Source: Burkholderiales bacterium (GTDB lineage: Bacteria; Pseudomonadota; Gammaproteobacteria; Burkholderiales; SG8-41). From it: a DNA stretch of 48,985 nt. Below, piece after piece: positions 35,790-43,832 of this stretch. Every line of letters starts with the position of its first letter. Position 1 is the stretch's first letter. The stretch lies in NCBI GenBank assembly GCA_019749945.1, contig JAIEPF010000023.1, positions 73,786 through 122,770 on the forward strand, read 5' to 3'. The notes under the pieces were generated by a model, which worked only from the letters and a program-made list of their open reading frames with translations, was not told the origin of the DNA and did no database searches. The position numbers were made by a program, and so were the translations under genes.

Positions 35790-37016
35790 ATGCGCGGCAT
35801 GGACGGCGCAGACATCGTGTTGCAGCATTACCCGGCGGCCATGCGCAAAATGCGCGTGGCGATGGTCACCGAAACCTATCCGCCGGAAATCAACGGCGTG
35901 GCGATGACCATGGGTCGCATTGTCAGCGGGTTGCAGGCGCGCGGCCATACCGTGCAGCTGATCCGGCCGCGCCAGCATCCCGGCGACCGTCCTGCGGCGC
36001 AGCCCCTGTTCGAGGAGGTGTTGCAGCGGGGGATGCCGATTCCCCGTTATGACGCACTGAAACTCGGGCTGCCGGCGAAGCAGGCGCTGCTGCGGTTGTG
36101 GTCCCGGCTGCGGCCGGACATCGTGCACGTGGTCACCGAAGGTCCGCTGGGCTGGTCGGCGCTGGGGGCAGCGTCGAAACTGAAACTGCCGGTGACGACG
36201 GATTTCCATACCAATTTCCACAGCTACAGCGCGCACTACGGCGTCGGCTGGCTGAAGACGCCGATCACCGCGTACCTGCGCAAATTCCACAACAAGGCGC
36301 TGAGCACGCTGGTGCCGACCGAAAGCCTGCGCCGGGAACTCGGCGCGCTGGGTTTCCGCAATCTTGAGGTGGTGGCGCGCGGTGTCGATACCGCCTTGTT
36401 CAATCCGCTGCGGCGCAGTACGGCCTTGCGGCAGGGTTGGGGCGTGCCGGATGATGAACCGGTGGCGCTGTCGGTGGGACGCCTCGCGCCGGAAAAAAAC
36501 CTGCCGCTGGTGCTGCGCGCGTACCGTCTGATGCGCGAACTGCAGCCGAGCCTGCGTCTGGTGCTGGTCGGCGACGGGCCCGAGCGTGCACGCCTCGTCC
36601 GCGAAAATCCCGGCGTGGTGTTTGCCGGCATGCGCACCGGCGAAGACCTTGCCGCCCATTACGCGTCCGCCGATGTGTTCCTGTTTCCGAGCGTGACCGA
36701 GACTTACGGCAACGTCACCGTCGAGGCCATGGCCAGCGGGCTCGCTGTCGTCGCCTACGACTATGCCGCCGCGCAGCAGCACATCCGCCACGGCGAAAAC
36801 GGCGTGCTGGTGCCGTTTGGCGCGGCGGATGACTACGTGCAGGCCGCCGCCGCGCTGGCTAACGATACGGCGCGCATCAAAACCCTGGGTTTGCGTGCCC
36901 GCGCCACCACCGAAAAACTCGACTGGTCATGCGTCGTCGCCGAATTCGAACAGGCCCTGCTGCGCCTGACCGGCGAGGCGCAGACACAGCTGATCGGCGT
37001 CCATGCTGTCGCTTGA
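35790..37016 (+). CDS. GT4-family glycosyltransferase (MgtA-like)
   Basis: A 408-residue GT-B fold glycosyltransferase. The acceptor domain opens with RVAMVTETYPPEINGVAMTMGRIVSGLQARGHTV and includes VTTDFHTNFHSYSAHYG. The donor domain has SVGRLAPEKNLPLVLRAY, LVGDGPERARL and the GT4 acidic motif FPSVTETYGNVTVEAMASGLAVV. Related to GDP-mannose-dependent alpha-mannosyltransferases acting on lipids or polyisoprenoids. Met18 (35841) or Met21 (35850) are possible later starts. It overlaps the PAP2 gene by 14 bases. The acceptor is probably an envelope lipid (inferred). Confidence 0.88.
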   Translation: MRGMDGADIVLQHYPAAMRKMRVAMVTETYPPEINGVAMTMGRIVSGLQARGHTVQLIRPRQHPGDRPAAQPLFEEVLQRGMPIPRYDALKLGLPAKQALLRLWSRLRPDIVHVVTEGPLGWSALGAASKLKLPVTTDFHTNFHSYSAHYGVGWLKTPITAYLRKFHNKALSTLVPTESLRRELGALGFRNLEVVARGVDTALFNPLRRSTALRQGWGVPDDEPVALSVGRLAPEKNLPLVLRAYRLMRELQPSLRLVLVGDGPERARLVRENPGVVFAGMRTGEDLAAHYASADVFLFPSVTETYGNVTVEAMASGLAVVAYDYAAAQQHIRHGENGVLVPFGAADDYVQAAAALANDTARIKTLGLRARATTEKLDWSCVVAEFEQALLRLTGEAQTQLIGVHAVA

Positions 37017-37527
37017 GCGTGTTGCAAGGTGGGATCTGCAGATCTGCCTGCGCTTTAACCGCATTTGCCGGCGCGTCAGCTGGCGGCTGCTGTTCCGCTG
37101 CGTCAGCATGCTTGGCGACGGCATGGCCTGGTATGCACTGATGGCGTTCCTGCTGTTGCGTGAACGCGATGCCGCCGTGCTGCCGGTGCTGCATCTGGTG
37201 GTGGTGGGGCTGGCCAGCACCGTGGTTTACAAATGGCTGAAAAAACGCACGCTGCGGCCGCGGCCGTACCAGGCGCATGCCGGCATCGAACATTTCGCCG
37301 CGCCGCTCGACCATTTCAGTTTTCCCTCGGGCCATACCCTGCATGCCGTAGCGTTCACGCTGGTCACGCTGGCGTATTACCCCGCGCTGGGGTGGCTGCT
37401 GGCGCCGTTCACGCTGCTGATCGCGCTGTCACGCGTGGTGCTGGGCCTGCATTACCCCAGCGATGTACTGGTGGGCGCGCTGCTCGGCGCCGCGATTGCC
37501 GCGCTGTCGTTCGGCCTGATGGCCTGA
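37003..37527 (+). CDS. PAP2-family membrane phosphatase
   Basis: A 174-residue integral membrane phosphatase of the type 2 phosphatidic-acid phosphatase family. The three catalytic motifs are intact: KKRTLRPRP (C1), PSGH in FSFPSGHTLHAV (C2), and SRVVLGLHYPSD (C3). About five hydrophobic helices are present. Likely substrates are phosphatidate or undecaprenyl pyrophosphate. Coupling to the glycosyltransferase by overlap suggests a shared lipid pathway. Confidence 0.92.
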   Translation: MLSLERVARWDLQICLRFNRICRRVSWRLLFRCVSMLGDGMAWYALMAFLLLRERDAAVLPVLHLVVVGLASTVVYKWLKKRTLRPRPYQAHAGIEHFAAPLDHFSFPSGHTLHAVAFTLVTLAYYPALGWLLAPFTLLIALSRVVLGLHYPSDVLVGALLGAAIAALSFGLMA

Positions 37528-37546
37528 TCGCGCTTCATTTTCAACT

Positions 37547-38404
37547 TCATTCGCCATTGTTCCGGCTGAAAAAATCCCGCGGCAGCGGGATGAAGCGCGG
37601 CGAGTGCCGCGGCGCGCCGGTGTGGATGTTGTTGCGGGCGGTTACCGCACATGCGACTTCCGGCGCCCAGGCCGGCGCATCGCCGGCGATGACGCGGTTC
37701 ATCTGCTCGAGACGCAGCGTGGTCTGCGCCACATAATAATCAAAGCGTCGTGTGACGCCGGCATCCATCAGGCGTGCGCCTCGATACGCGGCGTGATGCA
37801 GTCCGCTGCCGCGCAGCCATTGTTCGCCGTGCGCGAGAAAACACAACGCGCGCCGGGTGTCATCCGCGGTCGAACCGAAATGGCGTGCGGCAAAGCGGGT
37901 GATGACCGGCAGCTGCCGGCGCAGCAACTGGTGCGGCCGCGCATAAAGCTGGCCGGCGAGGTGTGCATCCATCGCCCACTCCGAGGCCGCGTGCACCGCC
38001 AGCGGCAGCGGATTCAGCCACAGCGTTTCATGCGTCGGCACAAAATGGTTGTGGGCGACGATGTCGGACAGCAGGTGGCTGCAGTAGCCGGCGGCCAGTG
38101 CGGCATGAGGTTCGTCATCAGCGTCGTGCAGCAGGCGCCGCGCGACCGACCACTGATGCGTGACGGCCAGCCGCGGCTCGCGCACCCAGCCGCTGAACAG
38201 CGACACGTCGGGCAGGCAGGCGCCGGCGAGCAGCAGTTCCGGAAAACGCTGCACTGCGCGGCGAAAACGCGCATCGGCGAGCGGGATCGCCCACAGCAGC
38301 AGTTGCGCGAAATAAAGATGGGTGTAGAGCCCCCAGGCCCAGGCATCGGCGCTGTGCAGCGCGAGGGGCGCGATCCAGACCGCGGCGGTGAGGGTGTTGC
38401 GCAC
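37547..38404 (-). CDS. Secreted zinc-dependent phospholipase C-like protein
   Basis: A 285-residue protein with a signal peptide whose best cleavage site (HSADAWA, about residue 23) would leave Trp as the new N-terminus: WGLYTHLYFAQ. In Bacillus cereus-type phospholipase C the mature N-terminal Trp ligates zinc. Further candidate ligands are PDVSLF (about 64-69), HQWSVARRLLHDADD, and YCSHLLSDIVAHNHFVPTHE (about 107-126). It matches the Zn-dependent PLC/S1-P1-like family in pattern only, and the substrate is unproved. The start is GTG at 38404 with a weak ribosome-binding site. Convergent with the PAP2 gene. Confidence 0.7.
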   Translation of the reverse strand: MRNTLTAAVWIAPLALHSADAWAWGLYTHLYFAQLLLWAIPLADARFRRAVQRFPELLLAGACLPDVSLFSGWVREPRLAVTHQWSVARRLLHDADDEPHAALAAGYCSHLLSDIVAHNHFVPTHETLWLNPLPLAVHAASEWAMDAHLAGQLYARPHQLLRRQLPVITRFAARHFGSTADDTRRALCFLAHGEQWLRGSGLHHAAYRGARLMDAGVTRRFDYYVAQTTLRLEQMNRVIAGDAPAWAPEVACAVTARNNIHTGAPRHSPRFIPLPRDFFSRNNGE

Positions 38405-38502
38405 GACCGGAGTATCGAGGCCCTGTTTTGCCGCGCAGTGACGGCAGGGTGAAATTTTTGTGGCGAGTCAAGGGCTTGCCTCAATCGGCCGCGTCAAAAA
38501 AA

Positions 38503-38525
38503 GCAATAAAAACAATGGGTTATGG
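38503..38525 (-). repeat. Diverged copy of the dispersed repeat
   Basis: On the minus strand it reads CCATAACCCATTGTTTTTAT then TGC. It shares the TTGTTTTTATTG core with the copies at 8172, 34196 and 47398, and TAACCCATTGTTTT with 14101-14120. It lies between the phospholipase-like gene and mscL. Confidence 0.5.
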
Positions 38526-38556
38526 TGTTTCTCCGGCTGTGCCGCGGCCGGGCAGC

Positions 38557-38584
38557 CAAACAAAACGCGCCCCGCAGGGCGCGC
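38557..38584 (-). terminator. Intrinsic terminator of mscL
   Basis: On the minus strand arms CGCGCCC and GGGCGCG enclose four bases and are followed by TTTTGTTT. It lies 22 bases after the mscL stop. Confidence 0.8.
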
Positions 38585-38605
38585 CCGGTTTGCGCCGCAG
38601 ACGGC

Positions 38606-39031
38606 TTATTTTTTCAGCGCATCGCGGATTTCGCGGAGCAGCAGGATGTCTTCGGCCGGTGCGGCGGGGGCTGCCGGCGCCGCCTGTTCGGCGCGTTTCA
38701 TGCGGTTGATGGCGCGGATCAGCAGGAATACCGCAAACGCGACAATGATGAAACTGATGCAGGTGTTGAGGAATACGCCGTAGTTGAAAGTGACCGCGCC
38801 GGCTTTTTGCGCGGCATCCACCGACAGGTACGGGCCCGTGGTCGTGCCCTCGCGCAACACCACGAACAGGTTGGCGAAATCGACCTTGCCGAGCAGCAGT
38901 CCGATCGGCGGCATGATCAGGTCCTTGACCAGGGACTCGACGATCTTGCCGAACGCCGCGCCGATGATGATGCCGACGGCCATGTCGACAACATTGCCGC
39001 GCATCGCGAATTCCTTGAATTCCTTCAGCAT
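38606..39031 (-). CDS. mscL: Large-conductance mechanosensitive channel
   Basis: MscL opens under membrane tension to relieve hypo-osmotic shock. The 141-residue protein starts [31 protein letters not shown] (TM1 with the pore-gate glycines). TM2 is at about 78-100 ([22 protein letters not shown]), and the cytoplasmic helix [13 protein letters not shown] ends the protein. A clear AAGGAGT precedes the ATG. Confidence 0.97.
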   Translation of the reverse strand: MLKEFKEFAMRGNVVDMAVGIIIGAAFGKIVESLVKDLIMPPIGLLLGKVDFANLFVVLREGTTTGPYLSVDAAQKAGAVTFNYGVFLNTCISFIIVAFAVFLLIRAINRMKRAEQAAPAAPAAPAEDILLLREIRDALKK

Positions 39032-39121
39032 GACGGGTTACTCCTTGAAATTGTGAATGACCGCGGGCCGATTATGCAGCAGGCATGCGTGGAACTCCAA
39101 GGCATGGCCGCAGAGGGGCAT

Positions 39122-39130
39122 TGGTATAAT
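39122..39130 (+). promoter_or_regulatory. Extended -10 promoter for PfkB kinase
   Basis: TGGTATAAT, a perfect -10 hexamer with the extended TG, lies 44 bases before the ATG at 39175. No consensus -35 is present, as expected for an extended -10 promoter. Confidence 0.55.
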
Positions 39131-39174
39131 CCGCTGGTTTTTCGTTCCATTTGTTCTTTTTTCAGGCGGCCCCG

Positions 39175-40110
39175 ATGTCCATATTGATCTGCGGTTCGAT
39201 GGCGTACGACACCATCATGGTGTTCAACGACCGTTTCAAAAACCATATCCTGCCCGACCAGCTGCACATCCTGAACGTCGCCTTCCTGGTGCCCGACATG
39301 CGCCGTGAATTCGGCGGCTGCGCCGGCAACATTGCCTACACCCTGCGGATGCTCGGCGGTGATGCGCGCATCATGGCCACGGTCGGCGACGATTTCGCGC
39401 CTTATGACGATCGCCTGCAGCGCCTCGGCATCGCGCAGGACCATATCCGCGGCGTGCCCGGGAGTTTCACCGCACAGGCCTTCATCACCACCGATCTTGA
39501 CGACAACCAGATCACCGCCTTCCATCCCGGCGCGATGAATTTTTCCCACGAAAACCACATTGCCGACGCCCGCGGCATCAAGCTCGGCATTGTCGCGCCG
39601 GACGGGCGCGAGGGCATGCTGCAGCATGCGCGTGAATTCCATCAAGCCGGCATTCCCTTCATTTTCGACCCGGGCCAGGGCCTGCCGATGTTCGGCGGCC
39701 CGGAACTGGAGGAATTCCTGCGGCTTGCGGAATATGTCACGGTTAATGACTACGAAGCGCAGATGCTGCAGGAGCGCACCGGCAAAAAACTCGAGGAACT
39801 GGCGAAACTAGTCAGGGCGCTGGTGGTCACACTGGGTGCGCAGGGTGCCGTGGTGCACACCGGCGGTAAACAGATTGCGATTCCAAGCGTTAAACCGGAA
39901 GCGGTGCTGGATCCGACCGGTTGTGGTGACGCCTTCCGGGCGGGATTGCTCTATGGTCTGGCAGCAGGTGCCGACTGGGCGCTGACCGGGCGGCTGGCCT
40001 CGCTGATGGGGTCATTGAAGATTGCACAGCGCGGCGGGCAGAATCACCGCTTTACCCGCGATGAGGCGGCGGACCGCTTCCAGCAGGCTTTCGGCATGAA
40101 AATGTGGTGA
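39175..40110 (+). CDS. PfkB/ribokinase-family kinase (adenosine kinase-like)
   Basis: A 311-residue sugar/nucleoside kinase of the PfkB family. It has the N-terminal GCAGNIAYTLRMLGGDARIMATVGDDF (48-74), VNDYEAQML and the catalytic signature DPTGCGDAFRAGLLYGLA (246-263), with Asp252 as the base. Betaproteobacterial members are commonly called adenosine kinase-like. The substrate is not proven. The ATG at 39175 gives the family N-terminus MSILICGSMAYD. Confidence 0.87.
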   Translation: MSILICGSMAYDTIMVFNDRFKNHILPDQLHILNVAFLVPDMRREFGGCAGNIAYTLRMLGGDARIMATVGDDFAPYDDRLQRLGIAQDHIRGVPGSFTAQAFITTDLDDNQITAFHPGAMNFSHENHIADARGIKLGIVAPDGREGMLQHAREFHQAGIPFIFDPGQGLPMFGGPELEEFLRLAEYVTVNDYEAQMLQERTGKKLEELAKLVRALVVTLGAQGAVVHTGGKQIAIPSVKPEAVLDPTGCGDAFRAGLLYGLAAGADWALTGRLASLMGSLKIAQRGGQNHRFTRDEAADRFQQAFGMKMW

Positions 40111-40138
40111 TGGAAACTTGATCACGGGAGAACGAATC

Positions 40139-40594
40139 ATGGACAAACGGATACAGACAGCAGTGCTGGTCGTCGCAGTGGCGGTGCTCGCCGGTTGCGC
40201 ACAGGGTCTTGGCGGCGGTTCGTACACCCGCGACGAAGCGCGGCGTGAACAGAACGTGCGCCTGGGCGTGGTTGAAAGCGTGCGCCCGGTGCAGATCGAA
40301 GGCACGCGCTCCGGGATCGGGCCGGCGGCCGGTGCGGTGGTCGGCGGCGTTGCCGGCAGCACGGTTGGTGGCGGCCGCGGTTCGACCGTCGCCGCCGTGA
40401 TCGGTGCGGTGGCCGGCGGTGTGGCCGGTCAGGCGGTCGAAGAGGGCACGACGCGCAAAAACGGCGTCGAAGTCACGGTCAAGCTCAACAACGGCGCGCT
40501 GGTGGCCATTGTCCAGGAAGCCGATGAAACTTTCCGCGCCGGCGACCGGGTGCGCATTCTGTCGGACGGACGCACTTCCCGCGTCACGCATTGA
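40139..40594 (+). CDS. Glycine-zipper outer-membrane lipoprotein (SlyB/Pcp-like)
   Basis: A 151-residue lipoprotein. The signal peptide ends in the lipobox LAGC (Cys at about 20). A glycine-zipper 2TM segment (about 60-105: GIGPAAGAVVGGVAGSTVGGG, then AAVIGAVAGGVAGQAVEEG) and a C-terminal beta-rich part (VEVTVKLNNGALVAIVQEADETFRAGDRVRIL) match the SlyB/Pcp family. The start at 40139 follows GGGAGA. A strong terminator follows. It probably stabilises the outer membrane under stress (family knowledge). Confidence 0.9.
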   Translation: MDKRIQTAVLVVAVAVLAGCAQGLGGGSYTRDEARREQNVRLGVVESVRPVQIEGTRSGIGPAAGAVVGGVAGSTVGGGRGSTVAAVIGAVAGGVAGQAVEEGTTRKNGVEVTVKLNNGALVAIVQEADETFRAGDRVRILSDGRTSRVTH

Positions 40595-40618
40595 CTCGCG
40601 GTAAAACCGGAGTGTTCA

Positions 40619-40647
40619 CGCGCGGCAGCAATGCCGCGCGTTTTTTT
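40619..40647 (+). terminator. Intrinsic terminator after glycine-zipper lipoprotein
   Basis: Arms CGCGCGGCA and TGCCGCGCG around GCAA, followed by seven T residues. Confidence 0.9.
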
Positions 40648-40729
40648 GTGATGCCTGCGCAGTCACTGATTTTTAACCGCTTGTTCATCGCGCTGTAATC
40701 CGCCCCGCCTAGCCTAGGGCCCGTCAACA

Positions 40730-41509
40730 ATGACGGAGACTAGCCCGATGCTGGACCAAACCCGGAATCAAACCGCTCTGCGCGAACGCCAGGCGCCCGT
40801 GCTCGCCGTGTCCTGTGCGCGCAGCGCAGGCGAAGTGCTGGAGGCGCAGCGCCTGCGCTACAGGGTGTTTGCCGGAGAAATGGGCGCGCGCCTGCCCGAC
40901 CCTGCATCCGGCATCGACAGCGACATCTATGACGCGCATTGCGATCATCTGCTGGCGCGCGACACCGGCAGCGGCGAAGTGGTCGGCACCTATCGCCTGC
41001 TGCCGGGGCTGAAGGCGCGTGAAATCGGCAGTTTTTACGCCGATGGCGAATTTGACCTGACCCGCCTCGAACACCTGCGCGACGAGACCGTCGAAATCGG
41101 CCGCTCCTGCGTGCATGCCGATTACCGCAACGGCGCGACGATTGCGCGCCTGTGGGCAGGGCTGGTCGCTTACGCCACGCAGCGCGGCTACCGTTATTTC
41201 ATGGGTTGCGCTTCGCTCGGCATGGCCGACGGCGGCCACATCGCGGCGAGTGTTTACCGCAGTCTGGCCCGCGACCACCTGTCGCCGGTGGAATACCGCG
41301 CCTTTCCGCGCTGTGAATTGCCGCTGGAGGCGCTGGATCGCGACGTCGATGTTTCAGCGCCGCCGCTGGTGAAGGGCTACATCCGCGTCGGCGCCTGGGT
41401 CTGCGGCGCACCGGCCTGGGATCCCGACTTCAATACGGCCGATCTGCTGATGCTGTTGCCGCTGTCGCGGATGGATGCGCGGTATGCGCGGCATTTCATG
41501 AGCGCCTGA
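40730..41509 (+). CDS. GNAT-type acyltransferase (OlsB/hemolysin-like)
   Basis: A 259-residue protein of the L-ornithine N-acyltransferase (OlsB) group. It has AQRLRYRVFAGEMGARLPD (about 38-56), DAHCDHLLARD, EIGRSCVHADYRNGATIARLWAGL and a C-terminal LPPLVKGYIRVGAW-like block (VSAPPLVKGYIRVGAWVCG) as in that family. OlsB transfers a 3-hydroxyacyl chain from acyl carrier protein to ornithine. With the PlsC-like gene that follows, the pair could make ornithine lipid. The start may instead be 40748, which has GGAG nine bases upstream. Confidence 0.82.
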   Translation: MTETSPMLDQTRNQTALRERQAPVLAVSCARSAGEVLEAQRLRYRVFAGEMGARLPDPASGIDSDIYDAHCDHLLARDTGSGEVVGTYRLLPGLKAREIGSFYADGEFDLTRLEHLRDETVEIGRSCVHADYRNGATIARLWAGLVAYATQRGYRYFMGCASLGMADGGHIAASVYRSLARDHLSPVEYRAFPRCELPLEALDRDVDVSAPPLVKGYIRVGAWVCGAPAWDPDFNTADLLMLLPLSRMDARYARHFMSA

Positions 41510-41545
41510 TGGTGGCTGCATGAGGGCCGATACGCTGCACGCCCC

Positions 41546-41551
41546 TATAAT
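41546..41551 (+). promoter_or_regulatory. TATAAT box before the PlsC/OlsA-like gene
   Basis: A perfect -10 hexamer 28 bases before the preferred ATG at 41580. Its position inside the longest open frame argues against the upstream start at 41520. No clear -35. Confidence 0.4.
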
Positions 41552-41579
41552 GGCCGCCATGAGCGGCGGGGGGACATCG

Positions 41580-42311
41580 ATGATGACGCGCGGCCTGCGC
41601 CTGACGCGGCTCGCGCTGCATGTGTTGCGCGGCCTGCTGACGGTGGCCCTGCGGTTTCCGTTTTTTACACCGGCGCGCCGGCGTGCCGCCGTCAAACGCT
41701 GGTCGCAGTCAATGCTGCAGCTGCTTGGTGTGCGCCTGCACGTGCATGGCGAGCCGCCGCGCGACCATGCGCAACCGGCAATGCTGGTCGCGAATCACGT
41801 GTCGTGGCTGGATATTTACCTCATCAATGCGACGCTGCCGGTGCGGTTTGTCGCCAAATCCGAAGTGCGCGCCTGGCCTGTGATCGGCTGGCTGAGCGCG
41901 AAGACCGGCACCCTGTTCCTTGATCGCGCACGACGCCGCGACACGGTGCGCATCAACCACGAAATCGCCGAAGCGATGCGCGGCGGGGATGTGGTTGCGG
42001 TGTTTCCGGAAGGCACCACCACCGATGGTTCGCGGGTGTTGCGGTTCCACAGTTCGCTGCTGCAGCCGGCGCTGCTGGCCGAAGCCCGGGTGCATCCCGT
42101 CGCTTTGCGTTTTGAACGCGATGACGGCTCCCTGTGCGTGGAGGCGGCCTATGACGGTGACAAATCGCTGGGGGATACACTGCGCCTGATCGTGGCCCAG
42201 CGGGTGATTCATGCCCACCTGTGGTTTCTCGAGCCATTGCCGGTGAACGCCGCGCACCGGCGCACGCTCGCCGAAACCGCGCACCGCGCTATTGCGGATC
42301 GCCTGCGCTGA
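41580..42311 (+). CDS. 1-Acylglycerol-phosphate/lyso-ornithine-lipid acyltransferase (PlsC/OlsA-like)
   Basis: A 243-residue membrane-associated acyltransferase. The catalytic NHVSWLD (H-x4-D) lies near 71-77, and the substrate-binding FPEGTTTDGSRVL near 142-154. A hydrophobic N-terminal anchor (LTRLALHVLRGLLTVALRFPFF) is present. I chose ATG 41580 because GGGGGGA lies five bases before it; starts at 41520 and 41559 remain possible. Pairing with the OlsB-like gene suggests ornithine-lipid synthesis, although a phosphatidate role cannot be excluded. Its 3' end overlaps apaH on the other strand by 23 bases. Confidence 0.88.
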   Translation: MMTRGLRLTRLALHVLRGLLTVALRFPFFTPARRRAAVKRWSQSMLQLLGVRLHVHGEPPRDHAQPAMLVANHVSWLDIYLINATLPVRFVAKSEVRAWPVIGWLSAKTGTLFLDRARRRDTVRINHEIAEAMRGGDVVAVFPEGTTTDGSRVLRFHSSLLQPALLAEARVHPVALRFERDDGSLCVEAAYDGDKSLGDTLRLIVAQRVIHAHLWFLEPLPVNAAHRRTLAETAHRAIADRLR

Positions 42312-43113
42312 TATTTTCGCAGCCGCACTGGAATACGCGGCGGTCTTCCAGGCGCAGCGCCGTCAATCGCCGTCCCCAGACACAACCTGAATCGAGTCCG
42401 AGCACATCCGGGCGCAGTGTCAGGCCCAGTGCCGCCCAGTGGCCGAACAGCACGGGCGTGTCGCTGCTGGCGCGGCCCGGCACATCGAACCAGGGCAGGT
42501 AACCCGCGGGCGCGTCGGCGAGCCCGGTCTTGTGGGTGAATTCCATGATGCCCCCGGGTGTGCATAAACGCAGGCGTGTCATCGCGTTGACGATGACCCG
42601 CAGCCGGTCGTAACCCTTGAGCCCGTCATGCCATTGTAGCGGTGTGTTGCCGTACATGCAGCTGAGGAATTCGCCGTGGTCCGGACCCTGCAGCGCGGCC
42701 TCGACTTCACGCGCCAGAGCCATCGCCTGGGCGATGCTCCATTGCGGCAAGAGGCCGGCATGCACCATGGCATAACCGGCATCGGCATGCATCAGGCGTT
42801 GCCGGCGCAGCCAGGCCAGCAGTTCATCGCGGTCGGGTGCCGCGAGCAGTCCATCCAGCGTGTCGCCGCGATGCGGCTTGCGTACGCCGGCGGCGACCAC
42901 CAGGCAGTGCAGATCGTGGTTGCCGAGCACGCTGATGGCGCGCTCACCCAGTCCGCGCAGGTAACGCAGTACTTCCACTGACTGCGGGCCGCGGTTGACC
43001 AGGTCACCGACCAGCCACAGCCGGTCCTGCGCCGGATCGAAGCCGACGGTGTCGAGCAGGCGGCGCATTTCATCGTAGCAGCCCTGGATGTCGCCGATTG
43101 CGTAGGTGGCCAT
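42289..43113 (-). CDS. apaH: Symmetrical bis(5'-nucleosyl)-tetraphosphatase
   Basis: ApaH cleaves Ap4A to two ADP and removes Np4N caps from RNA. The 274-residue calcineurin-type phosphoesterase has GDIQGCYDEMRRLL (about 7-20), GDLVNRGPQSVEVL, GNHDLHCL and later HAGLLPQW and GHWAALG metal-ligand segments. The ATG at 43113 (MATYAIGDIQG) fits the family; 14 extra codons upstream are unsupported. It converges on and overlaps the acyltransferase gene. Confidence 0.96.
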   Translation of the reverse strand: MATYAIGDIQGCYDEMRRLLDTVGFDPAQDRLWLVGDLVNRGPQSVEVLRYLRGLGERAISVLGNHDLHCLVVAAGVRKPHRGDTLDGLLAAPDRDELLAWLRRQRLMHADAGYAMVHAGLLPQWSIAQAMALAREVEAALQGPDHGEFLSCMYGNTPLQWHDGLKGYDRLRVIVNAMTRLRLCTPGGIMEFTHKTGLADAPAGYLPWFDVPGRASSDTPVLFGHWAALGLTLRPDVLGLDSGCVWGRRLTALRLEDRRVFQCGCENISAGDPQ

Positions 43114-43136
43114 GGGTGCAGAGAGGGGGGAGTTCA

Positions 43137-43165
43137 AACAAAAAGGGCGCAGCAATGCTGCGCCC
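43137..43165 (-). terminator. Intrinsic terminator of the cytochrome c gene
   Basis: On the minus strand arms GGGCGCAGC and GCTGCGCCC enclose three bases and are followed by TTTTTG. It lies between the cytochrome stop and the apaH start. Confidence 0.88.
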
Positions 43166-43190
43166 CTGGATTATGCATCAATGAAAGCGG

Positions 43191-43733
43191 TTACTTGGCG
43201 AGCCCGATCAGGTAATCGACGGCCGCTTTGACGTCGCCATCCGACAGCGACGCATTGCCGCCCTTGGCCGGCATCGCACCCTTGCCCTTGATGGCCGCGA
43301 CGTACAAGGCATCCTTGCCGGTTTTCAGGCGCGGCGCCCAGGCCGCCTTGTCGCCGGTTTTCGGCGCACCGGCAACGCCTGCGGCGTGGCAGGCCATGCA
43401 GGCGGCGTCATAAACGCTTTTGCCTTTGGCTGCGTCACCGCCGGCGGCTGCAGCTGGTGCGGCGGCGCCTGGTGCGGCAACCGCCACGACAGCGGCGGCA
43501 ACCGGCGCCGGTGCGTTCGGATCCACCACCACCGAACCCACCGGTTTGATGCGTTTGGCGACGGCTTCTTCACTGGCCGCGGTGGCTTCGGGTTTGCGCT
43601 TGCCGTCCATCGCCAGCTGGGCCAGCATGATGATGACGGTGACCGGCACGATGAAGGACAGCAGGATAACGATGACCAGCTGTTTTGGTGTTTTGATCAG
43701 GGAAGTGTGTTCGGGAGTTTGATGGTCGCTCAT
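43191..43733 (-). CDS. Membrane-anchored class I cytochrome c (c5-like)
   Basis: A 180-residue protein with one N-terminal membrane helix (about 18-40, QLVIVILLSFIVPVTVIIMLAQL), an Ala/Pro-rich linker (about 65-98) and a C-terminal monohaem domain. The haem site is CMACH (112-116) and the likely sixth ligand is Met154 in GKGAMPAKGG. The layout matches cytochrome c5/CytC-type electron carriers feeding a terminal oxidase. The ATG at 43733 has a good promoter 32 bases upstream. Confidence 0.93.
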   Translation of the reverse strand: MSDHQTPEHTSLIKTPKQLVIVILLSFIVPVTVIIMLAQLAMDGKRKPEATAASEEAVAKRIKPVGSVVVDPNAPAPVAAAVVAVAAPGAAAPAAAAGGDAAKGKSVYDAACMACHAAGVAGAPKTGDKAAWAPRLKTGKDALYVAAIKGKGAMPAKGGNASLSDGDVKAAVDYLIGLAK

Positions 43734-43764
43734 GGCGAGATCCTGGAGCCGCAAGAAAGCGCGG

Positions 43765-43793
43765 ATTATATCGGCAATGCCCCGCCCGGTAAA
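43765..43793 (-). promoter_or_regulatory. Sigma70-type promoter for the cytochrome c gene
   Basis: On the minus strand TTTACC (-35) and a perfect TATAAT (-10) are separated by exactly 17 bases. The -10 box at 43765-43770 lies 32 bases before the start codon. Confidence 0.65.
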
Positions 43794-43812
43794 ACTCGCC
43801 CGGGGAGGGCCA

Positions 43813-43821
43813 TGTTAGAAT
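43813..43821 (+). promoter_or_regulatory. Extended -10 promoter for tRNA-Arg
   Basis: TGTTAGAAT (extended TG plus a -10 hexamer with one mismatch) is followed by a GC-rich discriminator and lies 11 bases before the tRNA 5' end. This is typical of stringently controlled stable-RNA promoters. Confidence 0.6.
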
Positions 43822-43832
43822 CGCGCCGCAAC

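Noticed and set aside
37571..37590. Hairpin ATCCCGC/GCGGGAT as a terminator of the PAP2 gene
   Set aside because: It lies inside the 3' coding end of the phospholipase-like gene and has no suitable T tract on the plus strand.
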